Made by a program: the position numbers and the translations under genes
Notes under the pieces: model-generated
Told to the model about the DNA's origin: nothing
The model's input: only the letters and a program-made list of their open reading frames with translations
Databases searched by the model: none
In this document: piece by piece, positions 1-10,393 of the stretch
How positions within the stretch are numbered: the first letter of the stretch is position 1
How the letters are laid out: each line of letters begins with the position of its first letter
Origin: Dendrobium chrysotoxum
Taxonomy: Eukaryota; Streptophyta; Magnoliopsida; Asparagales; Orchidaceae
Assembly: GCA_019925795.1 (NCBI GenBank)
Contig: CM034312.1
Location: 76,759,528 to 76,823,527, forward strand
Length of the DNA: 64,000 bases
Direction of reading: 5' to 3'

Positions 1-288
1 AACACTCCTCACCACTCAAAGATTTCACATTTTACTTTTAACACATACATCCACAAATGCCCTCCAAAACATACACCTCTTACTTTCCAAAGAAACACAC
101 AATCACCCTTTAAAACAAACACTTCTTACCTTTCCAAAATCTACACCTCCCTTTGTCACACACACAAAAGAGGGCACAACTATATGCATCATTTTTCACC
201 AATATACACCTTTTACTCTTCAACTCAAAATTTATACCCAATGCAAAAAGGAGGAAGAGTAATTCATGCCATAACATGTAATGCAGCT

Positions 289-290
<2 letters not shown>
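1..290. other. AC/CT-rich sequence, no gene seen
   Basis: Low-complexity C- and A-rich sequence with recurring phrases such as 'acacctcttac' and 'acacctttt', like a decayed satellite or LTR fragment. No open frame or RNA gene is supported. Confidence 0.4.
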
Positions 291-363
<73 letters not shown>

Positions 364-368
364 TATAT
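291..368. repeat. (AT)n microsatellite
   Basis: An almost uninterrupted AT dinucleotide run of about 78 bp with one AC interruption near 356-360. The Ile-Tyr reading frame across it is an artefact of the repeat. Confidence 0.97.
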
Positions 369-1117
369 CATGGCTATGCAATTTTAACCAACATCAGGAC
401 ATGAAAACACATACCAATTTCTCTGTTTCAAACAACATCCACTTTGCTCATAATTTCATTTGCCAAGAAACTAAGGCCAATGCTGCATTTGTATTGGTAA
501 TAGAAAGATGTTTGGTGAAGATACAAAAAGTATTGCAATTACTTGATACTTTTCCACCCTTCATTAATGTAACAATTTGACCAATGGAATTGCATGTAAA
601 ATCCTTCAGAAAATTAGGTATCCTCGCACAGAAGTTCTCACTCAAAGGAAAACATAAATCTGCTCTTAATGTTTTAAACTTCATTTTAAAAAAAAAAAGA
701 AAATTTACAGAAATCACTTTCTCAAGAGATCCATATCCAAACAAGATAGCAAAATGGAGATAAAACCATTGTATTTTACTTTATAAATTAAATCATAAGG
801 GGAGCTATTTGTGCCAAACGAAAGAAAATGAGAAAACCTCTTAGTTATATCCCTTGCTTGCTGTACTAAAATTTAGCACAAAAGATCAAGAACCATTATG
901 TTTCTTTTTAAAGAATACAAGCTTTTCAAACTCCAAAAGCCTTAAAGTATAAATATAGTTTCAATGAGAACATCTTATTATCAATTAGAACTGACAGAAG
1001 TAATGATAACCGCAGCATTCTCTTCCAGCATAAATGCAATCTTGATGCAAGGAAAACTAAAAGGAAACTTCAATCAAAGGTTCTTGATTTCAAAATTTTA
1101 GAAAGAACAAGCTATTA
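369..1117. other. Intergenic, nothing recognised
   Basis: AT-rich sequence with poly-A runs. Frames on both strands are short and do not resemble a known protein. Confidence 0.4.
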
Positions 1118-1745
1118 TCATTTCCTCTCAAGAATAGATGTAATCCCCATTACTGCTCTTACCAAACAGAGAAGGGGAAGAAGATTAATGGAGATGAGGG
1201 TGAAAGAGAGCAACGAAGAAGGAGAGGATGATGGGGAAAGAAAGAAATAGCAAGAAGTATACCTAAACTCTTGGCTAGGGCAAGAGAGGTCGTCGGACAA
1301 GGGCAAGGGTTGGACGGCTGCTGCTGCGGTGGGGCTTGGTTCAACCTTGGGAATGCGTTGCGAACAGGAGCGAAATTTCACCTGGGTCAGTTGCGCGAGA
1401 GAGAGGCCGGAGGAGTGGGGGTTCCTAGGGCTGGAGATCAGACGGCGTCGGGCTTCCCTGGGCCGAATGGACGGGAGAGAGAGAGCAAGCCGTGCGTCTC
1501 TCACGAATCAGAGAGATGAAGCGGGCTGTGGCTTCTTGCGAATGGGAGCGACGGGAGACCTGGGGGTTTCGCAAAACTGGGAGGAGTTTTTTGTGCGAAA
1601 TCAGAGATGGATCGGGAAGGGAGAGCGCCTGGGGGTTTTGTGCGAATGAGGAGGAGGCAGTTCTGGTGGTTTCCGAAAATAAGAGGGAGGAGATCGTGGG
1701 AGAGGGTGGTTCGACCGGCTTGACCGCACTCAAGATTTTAGATTG
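1118..1745. other. GC-rich, CpG-containing block of unknown nature
   Basis: This block is much richer in G and C than its surroundings and has short overlapping frames on both strands (up to 128 codons, minus strand). The translations are Ser/Pro/Arg/Leu-rich and show no domain. It contains a loosely repeated phrase ('cctgggggttt...tgcgaat', about 1,559-1,650). It could be the GC-rich promoter-proximal part of a repeat (the distal ends of family R near 42,400-42,600 and 62,400-62,700 have similar composition) or a 5' flank of a gene to the left. No coding claim is made. Confidence 0.35.
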
Positions 1746-2864
1746 AACCGTCTCTTGGTTTGAAATTTGATTTAAGAGGTTGTTATTATGATAGTTTAAT
1801 AATAATAATAATAATAATGATAATAAATTTTATTTTAAAACACATATAATTTATTTTAATAGAATTGATATATTTTAAATTAAATGAAATTAATGAACAT
1901 TTTAAATTAGATTAATTTAAATTCGCTGATTTAATTTAACAAAAATCACTAGCTTGCGATGAGTCAGGTTGGGTCACTCAGATCTATTCGATGAAATGGA
2001 ATCGGATCGAGTTAGGCGAACCAAATTGTATGCCGATTTGGATCAAATTAGATTTGATTAACATTAATTTTGATGAATTTCAATTTTATCAATTTTACAA
2101 GGCTCGATTTGGGTCAAATTGGGAGGTCGAGTCAATGCTACGTCAGCAGGTGTCCACCTAAGAGGGAATCCTGAAGGTGAAGTCTACACTAGGTTACGAA
2201 GACCTAGGTACTAGAGATTTGATTAGGGGAATATTGGCCTCGAATAATGAGGTCAACAGTTGGTGTTATGGCATGCATGGGAAAGCTATGGGTAAGTTGT
2301 AACTTCCCTCTAGACTGTCATCCGTGACATGACAGGCAAACCTCGTCACGTCACAAAATCTCCTACAACTGTTCCATTCTATCTCGCAACTCGCCTCTCT
2401 AATGAACCTCAGTTATGTGAAATCATGCATGAGGGCCTTGTCGGCTAGAGCAAGTTATGAAAAGTGAAAACATTGCAAAAAAAATTGCAGCAAAAAAGCT
2501 AAAAGGTTCAAAATACCCTAAAATCATTCCTCTACCATGACTTTTGGGCACATTATCTTGACATTTAATGGGCAATTTGGATGGCAGGATTATTTTGATA
2601 CTTGATTACATAATTTGGGTACTAGTTTGGGCCTTTTACATTGTATGAGATTAAAATGGCCCCTCATAAATAGTCGGGAGAACATTTTAGGCCTTTTTTC
2701 TAATAAAGTTTTAATGATGTTCTAGTACATTTATATGCTTTGATTCATTTTATTAAGAATAAAAGTTCTTGACAAAAAGGTTATGTAACGATCCTTCACC
2801 ATTGCTAAAGGTTTAATGTAACTTGGCCCCAACTCTTTTGCTCCCCCTGTCCAAGAGATTACAC
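1746..2864. other. Intergenic with short (AAT)n tract
   Basis: A short AAT-type microsatellite lies near 1,798-1,828. The rest holds no supported gene. Confidence 0.4.
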
Positions 2865-2867
2865 TTA

Positions 2868-2986
2868 GGCTTCGTTTGGGACGGCTTTCTTACTGCTTCT
2901 TAAACAGCTTCTTAGTACAAATGTTTAAACTTTTATACTAGGAAGCTGCTTTAAGAAACAGTAAAAAAGTTGTCCCAAACAAAGCC
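2868..2986. mobile_element. Tourist-like MITE (GGCTTCGTTTGGG family), copy 1
   Basis: The 119-bp element is an imperfect palindrome. The left end GGCTTCGTTTGGGACGGC is mirrored by a right end whose reverse complement reads GGCTTTGTTTGGGACAAC. It is flanked by TTA on both sides (2,865-2,867 and 2,987-2,989), the 3-bp target duplication expected of PIF/Harbinger (Tourist) MITEs. It has no coding capacity. Relatives lie at 11,068-11,270, about 25,451-25,553 and 28,852-28,971. The superfamily is inferred from the TSD; the repeat structure is directly visible. Confidence 0.85.
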
Positions 2987-3021
2987 TTAATCTTGTCTCT
3001 GCTATTTTGTTACCTTATTTG

Positions 3022-3325
3022 TGATAAGCATATTAGATAAGCTAGCCGTCTTATGCATATTTCGGTTCACAGCACAATGCAGCTCCACTACCTCTGCTGT
3101 GTGACAGTGTCCTTCTTTACCTATCTACCGTCTGATCTCTGCTCTTAATCTACACCGTTTCCTGCTAACTAACTGCTCCCTATATAGTTGTATTACTGTA
3201 GCAGTTGCACAAGTAATGAAGATGATATTTCTCCTATGTTTTCCTGTTCTTCTCCTTCTCTGATTTCTGTGATTCTTCTGCTTTGCTAACCTGTATGCAG
3301 GTGCTAAGATCCTTTTCTATCATCA
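3022..3325 (+). repeat. Copia 5' LTR
   Basis: A 304-bp repeat with TG...CA termini, matched by the copy at 7,983-8,286. The motif TATATAG near 3,181-3,187 is a plausible promoter TATA element by position, which is inference only. Confidence 0.96.
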
Positions 3326-3337
3326 TGGTATCAGAGC
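3326..3337 (+). other. Copia primer-binding site (tRNA-Met type)
   Basis: TGGTATCAGAGC begins immediately after the CA end of the 5' LTR. This is the usual plant PBS complementary to the 3' end of initiator tRNA-Met. Confidence 0.95.
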
Positions 3338-3359
3338 AGTAATTTTTTTTAGGTCATCC

Positions 3360-4330
3360 ATGGTTGCTTCCTCTACCGTCACCCCGATGGATGATTCCGA
3401 TTCCACTTCTCCTATCACCGAGCTCCCCATCCCAGTGCAGTTGAAGTTCTTCATGTCAAATGTAAAGACCATGGTTAATGTTCAACTAACCTCCGACAAC
3501 CACCTAATCTGGAAATCACAACTATTAAAGTTGTTCACTGCGAATAACTTTCAAGGGCATCTTACTGGCACTACCGTCAAGCCAGAATCGCACACTGTGA
3601 GTTTTGATGGTCACAAAGCTCCTAATCCTGCGTACTCTGCCTGGATGCTCATCGACCAACATCTAGCTTCCGCAATTTACTCTACAGTCTCTCCTTCGTT
3701 ACTGCCCTACATCCTTAATCTAGATTCCACACATGAAATCTGGCTCACGCTTGAGCGTAGATTACAATCATCCAATCGTTCTCGGCTACTTCAACTTAAA
3801 GGTGAACTTCATCAACTCCAGCTTGGTGATAAAACCATGTTTCAGTACCTCTCAGACATTAAGAACAAAGTTGATGCTATCGCTGCTGCTGGTTAGTCTA
3901 TAGATGTCGTCGACATTATCCATTACACTTTGAATGGCTTGCCTGCTTCCTATCAGTCTTTTAAAACTGCCATTAGAACACAACTGAACCCCATTTCTCT
4001 AGATGATTTCTACGCCCTTCTCTGCAGTGAGGAACTTCATTTACATTCTGATTTCAGCCGTGAATCATTGATCTCCCCTGCTGCGGACCCAAACTTTGCC
4101 CTGTCTGCCACCCGTGGCTCCTTCAGGGGCCGCACTTCTCACCGCGGTAGAGGTCGTGGACCCTTCCCTGGCCGCTCTGCCCCTGGTCGTACATTCCCTG
4201 GACGATCTAATACCAGCAGTGTTCCAACCACTTTAAGCCGAGGAGGTCGACGCCCACGTTCCACTATTGAATGCCAGATCTATGGTAAATCTGGTCACTC
4301 TGCTTAAATTGCTGGTATCGCCATGATACT
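3360..4330 (+). pseudogene. Copia gag (capsid/nucleocapsid), disrupted
   Basis: The reading frame opens at ATG 3,360, shortly after the PBS. It encodes the usual plant copia gag region: an N-terminal domain with NHLIWKSQLL, the UBN2-like part, and an Arg/Gly-rich stretch before a zinc knuckle. A TAG at 3,894-3,896 interrupts the frame, which resumes unchanged. The knuckle at about 4,269-4,305 has Tyr in place of the second Cys (ECQIYGKSGH), is followed by TAA (4,305-4,307), and the reading frame shifts to that of protease. The nucleocapsid would therefore be doubly defective. Confidence 0.88.
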
Positions 4331-5506
4331 ACCTACAGTTCATCGCCCCAGGCATATATTGCAACAGACAATCCTCCAAATACAGAATGGTACTTCGATT
4401 CCAGAGCCACCGAGCATCTTACCTCCACCACATCACAACTCCAGAATCTGCAACCTTATATAGGAACCTCTCATGTCCAAGTGGGAAATGGCCAACAGCT
4501 TGCTATCGCCAATACTGGGCAGGGACTCTTACCCACCCCGCACCGTAAGCTCCACCTAGCTAACATTCTTCATGTTCCTCAACTCTCTCACAACCTCATC
4601 TCTATTCATAAATTAACTACTGATAATCCGTGCTTTATTCTTCTTGATGCAAATGGATTTCGGATAAAGGATTCCCGGACCAACAAAATTCTTCTCCAGG
4701 GTCCCAATCTTCATGGTCTCTACCCAATTAATCACCCCCCAGCCGAGTCTCCCGCCACTTCCTGCTTTTCTACAACAGCATTAGCTACCTCAACATCTAC
4801 TCCTTCAGTCTGGCACAGGCGACTAGGACATCCTTCTACCACCACTCAACAACTTCTTTCTCCAATTTTCGGACACAGTTCCGCTGTTTCTAGCTCTTTT
4901 CATTGTAGTGCTTGTGCTCGTGCTAAGAGTACTCGCCTATCTTTTTCTTTATCTTCCAGTAGGTCTACTCAATGTTTAGAACTTATACACAGTGATGTAT
5001 GGGGACCTTCCCCAACAGTTTCTTTGCAATCATATCGCTACTATATTATTTTTGTGGATGACTTCAGTCGCTACACTTGGGTGTTTCCTTTACATACAAA
5101 ATCTGAAGTGTGCTCAACGTTTTTAAAATTTAAAAAACTTGTTGAGACTCAATTCCAAAAGCAAATAAAAATTCTTCTCACTGATCGTGGCGACGAATAC
5201 CTTAACACTAATTTCCAAAATCACTTAACAAACTTTGGCATTATTCATCAAACAACTTGTCCCTATACCTCCCAACAGAATGGCATCTCAGAGAGAAAAC
5301 ACAGACACATTGTTGAAACTGTCCATGCACTGTTGTTTGATGCTCATCTACCTCAAAAATTCTTGGTCGATGCTCTCCTTACCGCAGTTTACCTCATTAA
5401 TCGCTTACCTTCCACATCCAACAACCACAAGTCTCCTTATGAATGTCTATTCCACCGCCCCCCAAATTACTCTCAGCTAAGGACATTCGGGTGCCTTGCT
5501 TACCCC
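4331..5506 (+). pseudogene. Copia protease and integrase, upstream part of pol
   Basis: In the second frame the protease box reads WYFDSRATEH (about 4,388-4,417). The catalytic D-S-G is D-S-R, so the protease is probably inactive. Next comes the GAG-pre-integrase zinc domain, with WHRRLGHPS followed by a Cys pair (about 4,812-4,920). The integrase core follows with its three acidic residues in the contexts HSDVWGP, LTDRGDEY and NGISERKHRH. The frame is cut by the MITE at 5,507 just after the conserved 'FGCLAYP' motif. Family order identifies it as copia rather than gypsy. Confidence 0.93.
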
Positions 5507-5958
5507 TAGGGGTGTTAATATTGGACCCGACCCGAAGACCCGACCCGAAAATTTCGGGTTTGGGTTGACCCGACCCCGAAACGGGTCGGGTTCAGGTTCA
5601 ACAATTCGACCCGTTTCAAAAATCGGGTCGGGTTCGGGTTGACCCCTTGACCCGAAATGACCCTTTTTTGACCCGAAAATCCATTTTGACCCGGCAACCC
5701 GAGATTGACCCATTTCTGACCCGATTTTGACCCGAAAAGCGGAGATTGACCCGTTTCTGACCCGAAAATAGCAGTTTTTTATTGGAACCGGGTCATTTGG
5801 GTCGGGTCGGGTTGACCCGGACCCGAAGCGGGTCGGGTTCGGGTCATGAAAACTGACCCGTTTGCAAAAACGGGTCGGGTTCGGGTTGACCCGAATAGTA
5901 CCGGGTCAGTTTCGGGTTCGACCCGAACCCGACCCGTGACCCGAAATTGACACCTCTA
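5507..5958. mobile_element. hAT-type MITE inserted in copia pol
   Basis: A 452-bp non-coding insertion with terminal inverted repeats TAGGGGTGTTAAT / TAGAGGTGTCAAT (right end read in reverse complement). It is flanked by an exact 8-bp duplication CTTACCCC (5,499-5,506 and 5,959-5,966), the hAT signature. The interior is dense in GACCCGA / TCGGGTC units in both orientations and could fold into a long hairpin. Insert plus duplication is 460 bp, which is not a multiple of 3, so downstream pol moves to another frame. It must have landed after the copia element. Confidence 0.95.
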
Positions 5959-6490
5959 CTTACCCCTGGCTACCCACTAAACTGTCTCATAAATTTGCTC
6001 CACGATCTCAACCATGCCTATTTCTCGGCTATGACAACAATACAAAAGGTTATCAGTGTTTTGATCTCCAAAACTCCAAACTATATATCTCTAGGCATGT
6101 TCGATTTCATGAGACTACATTCCCATTTCAATCCTCACCCCCACAAATTTATGTATCTCCTCCTCAACCACCTCTAACCTTTGCTCCAGCAACTCTAATT
6201 CCTGCCTCCACGATACCTCCCAGCACATTGCCTCTACAGCAACCCTCTACACCGCATACTGCAGCTTCCCTAGCTTCTTATCCTCCACAGGATATTACCT
6301 CCTCACGCTTACCGCTTGCACCCAGCCTCTTGCCTGAGCCAACACTTCATCCACTAAAACATCCCATGCTTACCAGAACACAAACTGGCAAACTCAAACC
6401 AAAACAGATTCTGGACCTTCAGCACTCTCTCATTCCAACACACCCCACCGGCTTCACTCAGGCCTCAAAAATATCCAGTCTGGAGAAATG
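5959..6490 (+). pseudogene. Copia integrase C-terminal region and linker
   Basis: From the MITE border an open frame continues the integrase C-terminal part (FLGYD motif region, then a CFDL...YISRHVRFHE region) and a Pro/Ser/Thr-rich linker. It ends in the 'MLTRTQTGKLKPK' box that normally precedes RT. There is no internal stop to 6,503. A one-base frame change near 6,475-6,490 separates it from the RT frame. Confidence 0.88.
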
Positions 6491-8001
6491 CCATGAGTGC
6501 TGAATTTGATGCTCTACAAAAACAAGCCACATGGACATTAGTTCCATTTAATCCAGCTCAGAACATATTGGGTTGCAAATGGTTATTCAAAACCAAATTC
6601 AATGCGGATGGCTCCATCAACAGGCACAAAGCAAGGCTTGTTGCTCAAGGTTTTAAACAGGAACCAGGCCTCGATTATCATGAGACATTCAGTCCGGTTG
6701 CCAAGTTTGCTACCATTCGCATTCTCCACACTGTTGCCGTTACACATAGCTGGCATATTTTACAACTGGATGTTTCCAATGCGTTCTTACATGGCAACCT
6801 AAATGAGACCATCTACATGAAACAACCAGATGGGTTCATTGATCCTCAATTTCCCAACCATGTATGCCTCTTAAAGAAAGCTATCTATGGTCTCAAACAG
6901 TCCTCGCGGCAGTGGTTTGCAACTCTTTCATCTTACCTTATTAATTATGGCTTTAAGACTAGCACGGCTGATCCGTCTCTACTGCTGCTCCATCGAGATT
7001 CCATTCAACTTTACATACTAGTATATGTCGATGACATCCTCTTAACAGGAAATTCACAACTGGAAATGGACAAACTCATTGCTGCGCTGCAGTCAGTTCT
7101 CTCCCTCCGCAAGCTTGGGCATCTGCACCACTTTCTCGGCCTGCAAGCAGCTTATACAGATTATGGCATTCATTTGAATCAAGCTAATTATGCCAAGGAC
7201 ATCCTGCAAAAAGCTGCTATGTCCGAATGCAAACCTGTGTTGTCTCCATTACCTGCAACGCTACCTTCAATGGATCCGGATGCTCCTCTGTACTCACGTC
7301 CTGAGTTCTATCGGAAAATTGTTGGATCATTGCAATATTTGACAATCACTTGTCTAGACCTTCTCTTTGCGGTCAATCTCTTATCCCAACACATGCATCA
7401 GCCTCTTACTGGACATTTTCAACTCTTAAAGCGAGTGCTCCGCTATGTCCAGGGCTCGTTGCATCTTGGGTTACCAATCATCAGATCAAACTTGCGGCTC
7501 ACAGCGTTTGCTGATTCTGACTGGGCATCAGATAAAACTGACAGACGATCCATTACGGGCTATTGTGCTTTCCTTGGACAGACACTAATTTCTTGGACAG
7601 TAAAGAAACAAACTTCAGTTGCTAGATCGTCAACTGAAGCGGAGTATCGTGCCATTTCCACTGCGGGTTGTGATATTATCTGGCTTCGTCGCCTTCTCAC
7701 TAAATTCCAAGTGCCCCTTACAGCTCCCACCGAATTATACTGTGATAATGTATCAGCTTTGGCCTTAGCCAACAACCCCATCTTCCATGCTCGCACCAAG
7801 CATATTGAAATTGACTTTCATTTCATCAGAGATTGCATTCAGGCTCAATCAATTTCAGTACACCACATCTCTTCAGTGGATCAACCAGCTGACATCTTTA
7901 CCAAATCTCTCAGCACAGCTCGATTTACAGTGCTTCGTGACAAGTTAACTGTTCGACCACCAACCGTTAACTTGAGGGGGGCTGATAAGCATATTAGATA
8001 A
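6491..8001 (+). pseudogene. Copia reverse transcriptase-RNase H, open frame
   Basis: A 502-codon frame encodes RVT_2-type reverse transcriptase. It begins near the WTLVP motif, then GCKWLFKTKFNADGSINRHKA, HGNLNETIYMKQPDGF, and the catalytic YVDD at 7,024-7,035. RNase H follows with DSDWASDKTDRRS, SSTEAEYRA and CDNVSALALA. This is the best preserved part of the element, with no stop until 7,999-8,001, inside the 3' LTR. It would need the upstream parts fused in frame to act as a polyprotein, which is not the case here. Confidence 0.94.
7974..7981 (+). other. Copia polypurine tract
   Basis: GAGGGGGG lies one base before the TG start of the 3' LTR, the standard position for plus-strand priming. 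Confidence 0.9.
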
Positions 8002-8286
8002 GCTAGCCGTCTTATGCATATTTCGGTTCACAGTACAATGCAGCTCCACTACCTCTGCTGTGTGACAGTGTCCTTCTTTACATATCTATCGTCTGATCTT
8101 TGCTCTTAATCTACACCGTTGCCTGCTAACTAACTACTCCCTATATAGTTGTATTACTGTAGCAGCTGCACAAGTAATGAAGATGATATTTCTCCTATGT
8201 TTTCCTGTTCTTCTCCTTCTCTGATTTCTGTGATTCTTCTGCTTTGCTAACCTGTGTGCAGGTGCTAAGGTCCTTTTCTATCATCA
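7983..8286 (+). repeat. Copia 3' LTR
   Basis: This 304-bp copy of the 5' LTR has about nine substitutions and no length change. Most of the differences are transitions. Confidence 0.96.
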
Positions 8287-8591
8287 ATTTGTGCTTGGTG
8301 ATTGGAGGTATTGAGCCAGGGGTGGGCCTGACCATTAGCACCCTTCATTAGAGATTGATTATCAAGGCTATTGTTAGTACATTATCTCCCGTTGGTTGGT
8401 AAAACTTCTGAAATAAATTGATCTACAAGATTCAACTCCAAAAAGTTTGAGTTAACTGCAAAGCAACTCTACCCTTTAACTGTATAATGGAATTGTAAAT
8501 TTTCAGCACTGTGGTATGACAAAATTATAGAGCAAAACCTTACTCATTTAAATTTTGAACAACAAATCAACTCATTACAAATATGATCCAT
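8287..8591. other. Intergenic, nothing recognised
   Basis: About 300 bp between the copia TSD and the next MITE. No frame or motif is supported. Confidence 0.4.
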
Positions 8592-9264
8592 TAGAGCTGC
8601 AATAGAGTCGAGTCGAGCTCAAGTCAGGCCTAACTCGAGCTTGACTCACGAGTCAAATCTCGAGCTCGGCCTAGAGCTAGACTAGTCACAAAAATCGAGC
8701 TCGTCGAGTGGCTCTCTTCAGTCGTGAACGTGATTCGTACGCACCCGCTTCAGATTCTCCACCTCCGTTCCGCCTCTTCCGCCGCGAATGCGTTTCACAC
8801 GCACATGAGCTCTGATTCAAATAATTCATTAGGGGTGAAAACGAGTCGAGTCGAGCTCGAGTCAGACCTAACTCGAGCTCAACTCACGAGCAAAATCTTG
8901 AGCTCGACCTCGAGTCGAGCTAGAGCTGACTCGCCACAGAAATCAAGCTCGTCGGGCAGGATCTCTTCCGCCATGAATGCGGTTCGCACGCACCCGCTTC
9001 AGATTCTCCCCCGCCGTTCCGCCTCTTCCACTGCGAACACAGTTCACACACGCACGAGCTTCCACTGGTGGGCGAAACCCGCGCGCAAGCGACACGAGCT
9101 CCAATTCGCCCCCGTCGTTTCGCTTTTTGCGAGCCTCTTGACGAGTAATCAAGTCGAGCGGACAGTTGGTCGAACTCAAGCTCGAAATCCTGCTCGAGCT
9201 CTACTCACAAGCTCGTTAACGAGTCAAGCCCAAGCCGGCCCGGCTTGACTCGGTTGCACCCCTA
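8592..9264. mobile_element. hAT-like, GTCGAG-rich MITE with two tandem units
   Basis: The left terminus TAGAGCTGCAATAGAGTCGAG and the right terminus (reverse complement TAGGGGTGCAACCGAGTCAAG) form inverted repeats. The flanks TGATCCAT and GGACCCAT match at 6 of 8 positions, an aged hAT-size duplication. A second internal terminus, TAGGGGTGAAAACGAGTCGAG, starts at 8,830 and repeats the outer left end. Both units carry the same 'cgcacccgcttcagattctc' body. The element is thus a tandem or nested duplicate. The 174-codon frame at 8,724 is only repeat translation. Confidence 0.75.
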
Positions 9265-10393
9265 GGACCCATCAATCTAAAATATAAAGTACATTGAGAT
9301 GCATGATTCATAATTATTCCTATTAATTATGCATTGATTCATTAAAATATGGCTTTTAAAAGAGAACTACTTAATATAAAAACCCAGAGGGATGCCACGC
9401 ACGAGCACTCTTTACCGAGTTTTCCAGCTGCACATCATATGGTCACAAGACAAAGGACAGGTTTAACTCGTTCACTCCTTCCAAAGTTCTTGAGATAAGT
9501 AAATGTTTTTCTTTCTGTTCTCGAGATAGTCTGATTACGTCTTGCTCACTAGCCTGTAATAGTTGAAGTCAGAATGATAATACTATAGGATGCCTCCATT
9601 TTAAAAATTTTTGGTTTGAAAAGTATAAAAATGAGCCCATTGAACAATATATGAAGTTATACTTTTTTGTGTTGTACAAAATGGCAAGCTACTTTCCTGT
9701 GTTGCACTAAATATCTTTGATTCCAGGCTATTTCTTCATTCAGTATAAAATTTACCCTTTCAACATGGGTAGTTTGGCTTATTTTCATGGTTATCACATG
9801 TGCTAATTCACATGTTCAGTGTATTTTAAACTTCTGTTCCTGTATTTCCAGAAATACTGTACTTCTGCAGGGATGTATTTATTATATTAATGTGATGGAA
9901 GTGGCGAGATAAGTAAAAAATCCTTAGTGAAAACTTTATAAGGTTCAAACTTCTTGCAATTCAACTAGTTATCTCCATACAGTCCTTGAATTAAAGAAAA
10001 TTTATTTCAGAAAATAATCTGCAATCAGCAACCTAAGCAGCTTTAAATTTTTTTTGAAAGAACTGCAGTATTAAGATTTGAGAGAAGAATGAGATTAGCA
10101 GCTCATAAGGAACAAAGAGTGAGGAAAAAATTTCTACTTGTCTATCGAACTTTTTGATGTCTTATAAGAACTCAATGACCAAGCTTTTATTATAATGAAG
10201 ATGCTATGCAGAGACCTTAGGAAACAAGTATCCAGAGATGGATCCTGTAATTAACCAGCAACAGAAGTGACTAAGTAAGGTCTTTTCAAAATGTACATTT
10301 TTAAAAGCTTTAGCTCTATAAAGCAGTTCAACTTAATAATTTCACTTGTCAAGTACTAGTTCAAAAGGATCAGTAAAAGGCATCAATCAACAC
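9265..10393. other. 3' flank of the PLATZ gene, nothing else seen
   Basis: AT-rich sequence. It should include the 3' UTR and polyadenylation signals of the minus-strand gene that ends at 10,394, but no specific site can be fixed. Confidence 0.4.

Larger units (their letters stand above)
3022..8286 (+). mobile_element. Ty1/copia LTR retrotransposon, complete but disabled
   Basis: The element runs from TGATAAG to CTATCATCA and is flanked by the exact 5-bp duplication ATTTG (3,017-3,021 and 8,287-8,291). Both LTRs are 304 bp and differ at 9 positions by my count (about 97% identity). A tRNA-Met-type primer-binding site and a polypurine tract abut the LTRs. The internal domain order is gag, protease, integrase, RT, RNase H, which defines copia. 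Protein coding is broken by an in-frame TAG in gag (3,894), a stop/frameshift near 4,305, loss of the protease DSG triplet (DSR at 4,397-4,405), a MITE insertion at 5,507 and a frameshift near 6,475-6,490. It is therefore non-autonomous. Confidence 0.97.

Noticed and set aside
281..580. Open frame of 99 codons across the AT run
   Set aside because: Its N-terminal part is Ile-Tyr repeats from the microsatellite and the rest has no motif.
1118..1504. 128-codon minus-strand frame in the GC-rich block, possibly a transit peptide exon
   Set aside because: Ser/Arg/Pro-rich translation without a domain or supporting splice structure; overlapping frames on the other strand are equally long.
8724..9248. 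174-codon frame
   Set aside because: Lies wholly within the GTCGAG MITE and contains its internal repeat.
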